NCBI GenBank assembly: GCA_000827265.1
Contig: KN834803.1
Span: 80,644 to 121,260, forward strand
Reading direction: 5' to 3'
Length of the DNA stretch: 40,617 bases
Source of the DNA: Collybiopsis luxurians FD-317 M1
Taxonomy: Eukaryota > Basidiomycota > Agaricomycetes > Agaricales > Omphalotaceae
Part shown: piece after piece, positions 32,544-40,617 of the stretch
Position numbering within the stretch: position 1 is the first letter of the stretch
How the letters are laid out: each line of letters begins with the position of its first letter
Notes under the pieces: generated by a model
What the model saw: the letters and a program-made list of their open reading frames with translations, nothing else
Told to the model about the DNA's origin: nothing
The model's database searches: none
Translations under genes and position numbers: made by a program

Positions 32544-35500
32544 ATGTCTGGAAACTTTCGGGCGCGACGGCCACCTTCACCGCTTCCTGGAGCAGGGCAT
32601 CCTCCGGCAGCGGCTTCAGCAAGATTTCCTCACCCCCGACAAGACCATTTGGACGCAGATGCTCGGAGAGAAGCAGCGTCGAAAGGTTACGTTCCAGGAA
32701 GATCAAAGTCTTCCTTTGCATTTGGAGGCCTGAATCTTACTTCTGGCGAAACAAAGCTTTTAATTGGATTGGTTTTAGTAGCAGCGGCGGTGAGGTTGTA
32801 CAGAATATCAAGACCCAATAGCGTTGTGTGAGTGTTCATTTGGTGTACAACTGACCGTCATCTCACTCGAATCGCCAGCTTCGATGAAGTTCACTTTGGT
32901 AAATTCGCAAGCAGATACATTAAAACGCAGTATTTCGTGGACGTGCATCCACCATTAGCAAAACTATTGATTACTTTGGCTGCATTTTTGTTTGGATATG
33001 ATGGACATTTTGATTTCAAAGATATTGGAAAGTATGTATCTCCACTCAAAGTCATCGCCATAGTTCTCAATTTCGCGCAGAGTTTATGAAAACGTACCAT
33101 ATGTCGCAATGCGCATGGTACCTGCTCTTCTTGGTGTCGCTACCGTTCCTTTGGCCTATCTCACCCTTCGCGGTCTTGACTGCCGCGCCACGACTTCTCT
33201 TCTCGCAGCGTTATTCATCACATTCGAAAACGGACTCGTAACTCAGTCACGGCACATTCTGCTTGATTCTCCCCTCATCTTCTTTACCGCTCTCTCAACT
33301 TTCCTATGGGTCGGGTTTTGCAACGAGGACAAACACAGGCCATTTACAGAATCTTGGTGGACCTGGCTCATCCTTTCTGGACTCTCGCTAGGCGCCGTCG
33401 TCAGCTGTAAATGGGTAGGCCTATTCACGATCGCCACCGTGGGTTGTAGCACGCTGTATCAACTTTGGGTTCTTATAACGGATATTCGAGTCCCACCGAG
33501 GCTGTTCATTCGGCACTTTATGGCGAGGGCGTTATGTCTTATCCTCATCCCTATCGTGTTCTACATGGTGATGTTCCAGATTCACTTTTTGCTCCTGGGA
33601 AGTTCTGGCGAGGGTGACGGATTCATGAGCTCCGAGTTCCAGCACACCCTAGGCGGTCGCAGTATGCAGGATACGTTTGCTGGTAGGATTCCGACATCTT
33701 TCCGAGGAAACCTCAATTTTTAACCTAGATTCCTAGACGTCGCTCTTGGCTCGGAAATCACCATCCGACACGTCAACACTCAAGGCGGTTACCTCCACTC
33801 TCACGCATCGGTTTACCCTGGTGGATCTAAGCAACAGCAAATCACCCTCTACCCCCACCGAGATGCCAACAACGATTGGCGCATCGTTAATGCAACTCAC
33901 ATCGATCCTCCCGTCATCTCTGAATCACCCCAAGGCTTGCGCTACATCACCCCCGGAATGCGCGTCAAGCTCCACCACATTGCCACCGACAAACACCTCC
34001 ACTCTCACGACGTCCGACCTCCCGTCTCCGAAGTCGAATTCCAAAACGAAGTATCCGCGTACGGCGCCCCCGGCTTCGCGGGCGACGCGAATGACGATTG
34101 GATTTTGGAGATTGACGAGAAGGCTTCGAGGGATAGTCGGGATCGGGAGGCGACCAAGCGGTTGAGGACGTTGAGGACGAGGTTTAGGTTGAGGCATGCG
34201 TTGACGGGGTGTTATTTGTTTTCGCACAAGGTCAAGTTGCCCGAGTGGGGGTTTGAACAGCAGGAGGTGACGTGTAATAAGAATGCGGTGAGGATGAATT
34301 CGTTGTGGTTTGTGGAGACGGCGATGCATCCGGACCGTAAGTCGTTTTGTTTTATCGTTTTTTTGGGAGGGGAGGTATTGACTGGGGGACGTTATTGTAG
34401 TTCCGGCGGATGCGCCAAAAGTTAATTATCGTTTGCCTGGGTTTTTCGCCAAGTTTCTCGAGCTGCAGCAGGTTATGTGGACAACGAATGCGGGTTTGAC
34501 GGATAGGCATCTTTTCGATTCGAGACCGGATGCGTGGCCGAGGTTGAGGAGGGGAATTGTATGTCGTAGCTTTAACCGTTATGTCTCACCAAACGCTGAC
34601 GTTCGTTTTTTTTTTTCGTAGAATTTCTGGGTCAAGGATCATCGTCAAATTTATCTTATGGGTAACCCTTTGGTTTGGTGGTTGAGTACGCTTTCCGTTG
34701 CGGCGTACGTAGGTGTACGTGGGCTGTTAATTTTGAGAGAGAAGAGAGGGTACAATGATTTCAACAACTGTACGCATGACTCATGGTTTTCTCTCTGTAC
34801 AAGTGACCCTGATATATCTTTGCATTTTTCACAGCTTCGATCGTCAAATACGACGGCCTCTGCGGATTCCTCTTTGTCGGCTGGGCACTCCACTACGGTC
34901 CCTTCTTCCTCATGGGCCGCCAACTCTTCCTCCACCACTACTTCCCCGCGCTCTACTTTGCCATTCTCCTCTCCTGTGCGGTATTCGATTTCCTCACCGC
35001 GGGTCTGAAACCGAGAGTGAGGCTGCAGATTGCGGCGGTGCTGATTATACTGGCGATATGGAACTTTTCAAAGTTTAGTCCGTTGGCGTATGGAACTCCG
35101 TGGACGAAGAGTGCATGTGAGGCGGCAAAGTGGGGGAAACATTGGGATTTCTCGTGTAATGATTTCCTCGATGATGTGAGTTTGCTTTTTTTTTTTTTTT
35201 CTTATTTCGGGTGACTCATCGTTGAGAATTTTTGTATCGCTAGTACTCGCAATACGCTACGGGTCCCGCACCGCCTACACCAAGCAAGGTGGTTGTTCAA
35301 ACGACGATTAGCGATCCTTTCCGAGGTGACGTCGTTGTCGAAGATAAAGCTGCTGCTGCAGCTGTAAATCAGCAGAATCAACAAGGTGAGATTCGTTTAT
35401 CTTTCCCCTTCTTCCTCTTGTTCCTTTCGTCCTTTTTGAATGCCCGTTGTTGAATCGATCTGACAAACACTGATTCGAATAGGCAACCCCAACGAAGGTG

Positions 35501-35997
35501 AAAACACCTCAATCTATATTCCAAAAGCTGAACCGGGACGAGATGTCTTTGCCGAGGCTCCGGTGAAGGATATTCGTAGTCAGGATGTGCCCCAGCCTCC
35601 GAAAGTGCCTGCGGATGAGGAGCAGAAGGTGATTAGCTCTGTGATTCCAGAGGCGGGTAAAGACGGCAGTAGAGATGAGAAGCCTGACGCGGGAAGGGGC
35701 GAGGAGATTGTTGGGGAGGGAAAGTATTTTGGGCATACGGCGAAGGATGATAAGCCAAAGGGAGCCGAGGATAAGGATAGGGAGGAGGTGAAAATACAGA
35801 CTGCTCCTCCTAACCCGGAGCCCATGGATAACGAAGGTATGGACCCTGTGATACCTCCTCCAGCTCAGCCGGCATCGGGGGAGGAAAAGGCCAAGTCGGG
35901 GGAGGAAAAATCAGGAAAAGAGCAAGGTCCGCTGGGAGAAGCTGATGCTGTGGCTGACAAGGTTGCGAAGGAGCTGTATCCCGAGGAAGCGGATTAG
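32544..35997 (+). CDS. PMT1: Dolichyl-phosphate-mannose protein mannosyltransferase, PMT1 subfamily
   Basis: Nine exons: 32544-32827, 32879-33031, 33081-33682, 33737-34336, 34401-34558, 34622-34769, 34835-35175, 35244-35385, 35483-35997; 980 residues. An ER membrane enzyme that moves mannose from dolichyl phosphate to Ser/Thr of secretory proteins, normally as a Pmt1-Pmt2 heterodimer. Evident are the first luminal loop with the catalytic [15 protein letters not shown] and [18 protein letters not shown], three MIR-type repeats ([38 protein letters not shown]), then [27 protein letters not shown] and [26 protein letters not shown], all close to yeast Pmt1. The unusual part is a long acidic, Glu/Pro/Lys-rich C-terminal tail of about 215 residues after the last membrane segments. 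PMT4 is the alternative subfamily but fits the GFEQQEVTC and C-terminal segments less well. Confidence 0.93.
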
Positions 35998-36724
35998 GAC
36001 TGCAAATTTTCTCATGCTCATACTTAGATTGATGATTGTCCTTTCTACATCGTTCAGGAGTGTCGGTGGGTATTATACATACTTGATCGTGGAAAACTGT
36101 ATTTATTTGTATGGGTATGGATAACATCTGGTAATTCTTTTTGTTTGAGCTCGACTATCTGGACAACAGGGATTTGGTATGAAGCAGTGTGTTAGTTCTC
36201 CCTGAAATCTTCGTGTGGCGGTGACTGGGCACTAACAATTTAACTTCCAGACAGTGTGCATTCTAAGCATATTCGCTTGGGAGGCAGTGTGTTCATTGTG
36301 ATGTCAAATATGTTCGAACAATACCAACTTCGAATTCAGGACCCAGTAGAATTCTGTTCGGATTAAGTCTGCTTTTGGAGTGCAGTCTTTGGAGGGTTCA
36401 CATGCTAACTTGTTTCTGCGGAGATGGATCAGGACCCTATACTAGTATCCCGGGTGAAAGCTGTTCCTAGCTGTGTGGCGATAGACTTTGAATGTCAATA
36501 AGATGAGGAACCACATGAGGGCACTAAAATAAGTTTGGTTGATCTTGAGGATGTGAGAATGGAATCCTAAAAGATTCTGCTTCTATTCAACTTGATGTGA
36601 TTATAGGTATATTTTATTCCTACTGTCACTGGTGAAGAGAAAAACGTCCAAACCTACTTTCGGGGCAGCTCCACAGACACAGGAAACTCCACAGACACAG
36701 GCAATTATGTCGTTAGATCCCAAT
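35984..36724. repeat. Direct repeat copy A (PMT1 3' end and downstream)
   Basis: Starts in the last codons of PMT1 (GGAAGCGGATTAGGAC) and runs to TCGTTAGATCCC. It matches 39124-39812 in the same orientation, including the segments GTCACTGGTGAAGAGAA and AACCTACTTTCG. Confidence 0.75.
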
Positions 36725-38206
36725 ACTATTTGCATTAAACAATAAGAATTTAGTTATACATGTCAGCGTAGAACAATTCTGCACGACAGAACTTTAAAAG
36801 ATCAGTGAGACTCTTGATATTTGGTGGACAGGTGAGATATTGGAGATTGCACCAGCTCGTCCCAATATTAGGCGTCACAATAATAATATCAATGTCTACG
36901 TCTTCCATCGCTGACTTCTTGAGCCTTGATTTTACCAAGTACAAGCCTACAAGCAGATCCATCATTCAAAATACCCTCTTCCACAACTCGGGAGTCCTTG
37001 TTTAGAAATAGAGACAGATGTGTTAAGTAAAGTAAATCTCGATTGCGGGGGGAAACAACTCTACTATTCATTGTCTCCCTGTTGAGTAAAGTAAATCCAA
37101 GGTAGACTGTCGGTAAATAGTAATCAAAGAGAATATACTAAGACTCACCTCAGTTATACAGGGAAACGATTGAGGTGATACGAGTACGTATACTAAATAT
37201 GAATAAGGATATAGTTGTATATGCAGGCAAGGAAGTATATGTGACACGTATCTACAGGAGTAAAGTGAGAGCGAGAGGGATAAAGAAATAACGCAAGGAA
37301 TAAAGTAGTTATGAAGTTGCTGAGCGACGAAGCTCAGTCGGGACGGGAAAAGTCAGAATTGTCGATGTATTCGGAATATCTAAGTGTATATATAGGGATA
37401 AGTATGAGGCGTAGGAAGAAAACGCGATGGAAGTCAATGATGTGCGCAGCGACCGAGCAACACTGCGCCGGAATATCTTAACAGAGGTAAATGAATTGAA
37501 ACAGAAACCACAAAGCTCTATAGTATATTTAGCTACAGACCACTCATTCCAACCAAGAGAAGCCTTCCAGCAGGTTTCCTGGGTAGTAGTTACTTGGACG
37601 AAACAAATGTACACCCATAATGAAGTACTGGTTTTAGCAAGGGACTTGTGGCAGGACAAATCACGCATCACTTTGTTGGATAAGCAATCGGGGCATATCT
37701 ATCTGACAATAGGGATGCAAGTATGGCCTGAACGGAAGAACTGAAGCTAGTACTAGTACAAGAGAAGGAGGCGCTTGTAAGTATTGTCTGGCGGACCCAT
37801 GACATTAGCCTAGAAGATGCATACATTTGGTACATAAGACTACAGCAGCCTACAGGACCGCCTCTATTTCACTCAGATGGAGTTTAGGTACAACTCTGGT
37901 TGTCAGCTTCTCTCGATTCGGCTGTAGACACCCACCATTGCTCTTTCTATTTTTTTAAAAAGTACGTCTTCGCCGGCGTTACCTTGTGGTCTAACGACAA
38001 TGGTAGATTCAAAATAGTCCTCCAGGGGCCTATTAAAGGGCCGCCTTGTGAAAGGGAGCTACTCAGTAACTCATATATGGAAAATGTGAGATCATGAGAA
38101 TGGAGCCAAAAGGCAGAAGGACAACGTGAGCTTAATTTTATGAAGCAGGGACTGTTGCAGTGTTGACTCTGGTAGAAAGGCAACTACAAGATTGCTACAA
38201 GAGTAA
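36725..38206. other. Region between repeat copy A and the inhibitor gene
   Basis: 36725-37426 is AT-rich with no supported gene; a TATATATAGG lies at about 37389-37398, some 30 nt before the ATG of the degraded ORF described separately. 38098-38206 is the 3' flank of the inhibitor gene. Confidence 0.5.
37427..38097 (+). pseudogene. Degraded ORF of unknown function (one frameshift, one stop)
   Basis: ATG 37427 opens 105 codons, ending at TGA 37742. From about 37730 a second frame continues (EKEALVSIVWRTHDISLEDA, then HSDGV) to a TAG near 37886, and beyond that stop the same frame stays open to 38097 (YVFAGVTLWSNDNGRFKIVL). Joined by one indel and one CAG-to-TAG change, this would be a single protein of about 220 residues with alternating hydrophobic/polar beta-like stretches and no intron. 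No splice sites bridge the breaks. I do not recognise a family. It may be a dead gene, or two chance ORFs; length of open sequence in consistent order favours a dead gene. Confidence 0.35.
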
Positions 38207-38800
38207 TTACTCTGCTTTCTTGATTTCGAAGATTGCTTGTGGGAGGTATGGGGCAGTTACCGGCTCGCACAGAATCTTCAACGCAATCAACATATTGGTT
38301 TAGAATTAAGATCACAAATATGCTCACCTGGCTGCCTTCCTCCTCGGGAGCAACCCAAGTCTCACTTTGGTCGTTGGTCAAAATGCTGATAGATCGATGC
38401 TACTGTCATTCCTTACGACACAATTGATAACGGCTAATACATACATATATCTGTGTTCACCCTGCTCTGGAACTGGTTGAAAATACCATTTTTCTGCTTT
38501 CTCTGGATCATTGAGGAGAGCAAAGACTTTGTCATCGGGTTCAGGAGGAGGGCCAGGGGCAGTTGGGGCATCTCTAATGCTGGCAGTAAAGCCATTAGTA
38601 TCATCACCATCGAGAACCCACTGCAAACGAACAATGAGTGAAAGAATTTGGCATTGAGCTGAAGGATAGCTGACCTCAATCTCATCCTGTCTGGAATAGT
38701 AAGGAAGCAATTTGATGGGCTTTGGCTTATTGCTCTGGTCTTCATCTAGAGGGCGACCAACATATTTGCCCTCGTACAGAATAAGCCAGTGCTGAGCCAT
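38207..38800 (-). CDS. Peptidase inhibitor I66 family protein (cospin-like, beta-trefoil serine protease inhibitor)
   Basis: Four exons: 38800-38675, 38620-38445, 38385-38328 and 38275-38207; stop TAA 38209-38207; 142 residues, the usual size for the family. Features that match I66 inhibitors: GKYVGRPLDEDQSNKPKPI near the start, KVFALLNDPEKAEKWYFQPV in the middle, then the EHRYIILT segment and SETWVAPEEEGSQ before a C-terminus in LPQAIFEIKK. There is no signal peptide, as in cospins, which stay in the cytoplasm of mushroom tissue. The family inhibits trypsin-like serine proteases and is thought to protect fruiting bodies against predators. The assignment rests on my memory of the family pattern; the splice joins, especially the short exon 3, need transcript support. 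The gene lies between two direct repeats. Confidence 0.75.
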
Positions 38801-39123
38801 GCTGTTGCCGCTTGATACAGGAATAAAAGCTATAGTGGACTTGTGGAGAATGATTCACTCCTTTTGTACGAGTTCACGAACGTTTTATGACCGGTTGTCA
38901 GAAAGGTCGAAAAGGGGCTGCTAAGCACTTGTGAGTCCGGATATTCTGGACCCGATTATGAGCTGATGAAAATTATCCCCGATATTCCGGGCCCGATTAT
39001 GACGATTATAGGGTGTACCAAAATTAGAATTCTGGGCGATTATAGAGGTTTATGAGTTTTGACTATTAATTCAGTATGTCATTTTGCCAGAAAACAATAG
39101 ATACACAGCGGTGTTTTATCTCT

Positions 39124-39812
39124 ATTCGGAAGCGGATCAGGACACCAGATTTTCCCATTCTCATACTTGGACTGATGATTATCCTTTCTATGCTGTCTAG
39201 ACTGTTCAGGACTCAAGAGTCTCTGTGCCAGGTATAATATATGATCAGCAAAGAATGGATTTATTAGTATGGGTTCGTAACATCTGGTAATTGTCTATCT
39301 GTACTCAGGAAGTTTGTATAAAGCAATGTGTCACCCTTGCTCCCTGGAACCTTAGTGCAGAGGTGACTGGGCACTAATAATTCAACTTCCAGACAATGTT
39401 GCTTGAAGTGCTTTTATCACAGGAGGAATATCTCCTTAGAGTCGGTGTATTCATTCCAATGTCAATATGGTGAATTTTTTTTTGACCAATACCAGCTTCA
39501 GGACCAATTAGAAGTCTGTTCAGATTAAGTCCGTTTTTCGGGTGCAGTCCTTGAAGTTTGGAGTGTTCACAAGCTAACTTCTTTTTTAGTCTCCGAACAG
39601 AAGTCAGGACCCTATGCAAGTATATCGGGCAAAAGAAATTTCCGGATGCGTGGCAACATCAGTTGAACAGCAGTTGTCCAACTTTGAATGTGAGTGCCTT
39701 GAGGACATGAGAATGAGCATATTTTGTTCCTGCTGTCACTGGTGAAGAGAACAATCAAAACCTACTTTCGCAACACTCAGGAGACACAGGTACTTTACGT
39801 CATTAGATCCCG
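39124..39812. repeat. Direct repeat copy B, with a relic of the PMT1 3' end
   Basis: Begins GGAAGCGGATCAGGACACC, matching the PMT1 end GGAAGCGGATTAGGACTGC, so the duplicated segment starts inside the PMT1 coding region; the PMT1 stop TAG reads CAG here. Similarity to copy A continues for about 690 bp with substitutions and small indels. Confidence 0.75.
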
Positions 39813-39939
39813 AATGCTCGAGTAGCTGATTCTAAATCGGTTTATCTCTACTTATCGACTCACCCCTATGGAAAGGGTCCACGATGTACATCACAAGGAA
39901 TACCTTGCTGCGAACTGGCCCAAATAGGCCAAACGACAG

Positions 39940-39947
39940 TATAAATA
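39940..39947 (+). promoter_or_regulatory. TATA box of the tyrosinase gene
   Basis: TATAAATA 42 nt before the ATG at 39982, on the + strand. Confidence 0.55.
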
Positions 39948-39981
39948 CCAGCACTGTTCCTCCTCTACAATTCGGCACAAG

Positions 39982-40617
39982 ATGTCTGATATTCCTTACT
40001 TCATTCATGGTATTCAAGGTAAGGATCTCAATCTTTCATGCTTAGTTTGACTTGAACTTGTCAAGGTGGTATCCATCCTCGATTGGAGGTCCGAGAACTG
40101 GCCAAGTTGAATGAGCAATGGACTGTCTTCAATCTCAGTCTGCTTAAAATTCAGCAAGCAGACTATAAGCCAGTGGCTGCAAAGTTTCTTTCGATTGGTT
40201 TGTTTTTTAATTTTTAATACTTGAACGCTGCATGCCCACAATATTCACTGAATAGGTGGAATTCATGGTCGTCCATACGAGCGTTGGAGGTACTGATTGC
40301 CTTTCCTTGACTTGCTGTCTATTCACCCAGAGATATTATCTGAATATGTAGCGGTGACCCCCACGGGAATCCTGGACCAGATAGCAAGTTCTATGGAGGT
40401 ACATACTACTTGGTTATCTGTTGCCTTATTGTTATAGTTAATCTCACTGTCTGGCAGGCTACTGCAACCATGGGTGTAAGTTTGGTCGAGCATGCTACTT
40501 TTCAGACTTGAAATAACCCTCCTGGAAGCTATTCTATTTCCGATCTGGCACCGTCCATATGTTCTCGCTCTCGAGGTAAGTGCATAACGTGTTACAAGTA
40601 CAATTGAATGAGTCAGC
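39982..40617 (+). CDS. Tyrosinase (polyphenol oxidase), 5' part, runs off the window
   Basis: Exons 39982-40018, 40066-40197, 40256-40289, 40352-40398, 40458-40475 (18 nt) and 40529-40575; the next intron begins at 40576. Five short introns keep the frame. The CuA site of type-3 copper enzymes is visible: first His in GGIHGRPYERWSG, second and third in [22 protein letters not shown]-type sequence, split by the intron after the 18-nt exon (GYCNHG, then FPIWHRPY). Tyrosinases oxidise monophenols and diphenols to quinones, the start of melanin formation and mushroom browning. No signal peptide is present (MSDIPYFIHG), as in other mushroom tyrosinases, which are made as latent cytosolic proenzymes. 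The CuB site and C-terminal cap domain would lie beyond the window. Confidence 0.9.

Larger units (their letters stand above)
38801..39981. other. Intergenic region between inhibitor gene and tyrosinase
   Basis: Near 38936-39005 a short direct repeat, GATATTC-GG-CCCGATTATGA, occurs twice in 50 bp, with a third weaker CGATTATAG match after it. From 39124 to 39812 lies repeat copy B. The last 170 bp form the tyrosinase promoter. No gene on the minus strand is supported. Confidence 0.55.

Noticed and set aside
33925..34329. Minus-strand ORF of 134 codons
   Set aside because: Antisense shadow of PMT1 exon 4, Arg/Pro-rich from codon-bias mirror.
37309..37671. Minus-strand ORF of 120 codons overlapping the degraded ORF
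   Set aside because: No TATA, no splice sites, and composition less protein-like than the plus-strand reading.
39374..40241. Minus-strand ORFs overlapping repeat copy B and the tyrosinase start
   Set aside because: They oppose the tyrosinase exons and the repeat, with no start context or motif.

Overview
The window is fungal nuclear DNA, most likely from a mushroom-forming basidiomycete (Agaricomycetes). Evidence for this: dense introns of about 48-65 nt with GT..AG ends, TATA boxes about 40-85 nt before start codons, a chromodomain Ty3/gypsy element, an I66-type (cospin-like) protease inhibitor, a tyrosinase and a Zn2Cys6 regulator with the Agaricomycete-style fungal_trans domain. All gene models were spliced by hand from reading frame and splice-site continuity; none is backed by transcripts here.

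Layout. 1-9187: 3' part of a decayed chromovirus (Ty3/gypsy): gag end, protease, RT, RNase H, integrase and chromodomain on + up to 4957. Then come about 3.5 kb holding two intron-containing genes on the opposite strand (8319-6408 and 6108-5164), a G-run and a 671-bp 3' LTR (8517-9187). 9188-11553: AT-rich, no gene. 11554-13683 and 16757-18880 (both -): two 10-exon type-B carboxylesterase paralogues inside a direct tandem duplication of about 3.1 kb; a 981-bp TTAA-flanked element with inverted termini sits in copy 1 only. 19832-26263 (-): full-length YOR1-like ABCC transporter. 26605-30240 (-): Zn2Cys6 transcription factor with 15 exons including a 6-nt microexon. 30570-31512 (-): small predicted secreted protein of unknown function. 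32544-35997 (+): protein O-mannosyltransferase of the PMT1 subfamily. 35998-39830: two direct repeats of about 0.7 kb, the second carrying a copy of the last codons of the PMT gene, bracketing a degraded ORF (37427-38097) and an I66 family inhibitor gene (38800-38207, -). 39982-end (+): 5' end of a tyrosinase gene with its CuA site.

How the parts relate. The esterases, transporter, regulator, secreted protein, inhibitor and tyrosinase look like accessory, environment-facing genes; PMT1 is the conserved housekeeping gene. The transporter and the Zn2Cys6 regulator are adjacent and in the same direction, so a regulator-target link is possible but not shown. The most unusual item is the antisense two-gene cargo of the retroelement. 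Its premature stops are of the same CGA-to-TGA kind as those in pol, which suggests cargo and element decayed together as one unit.
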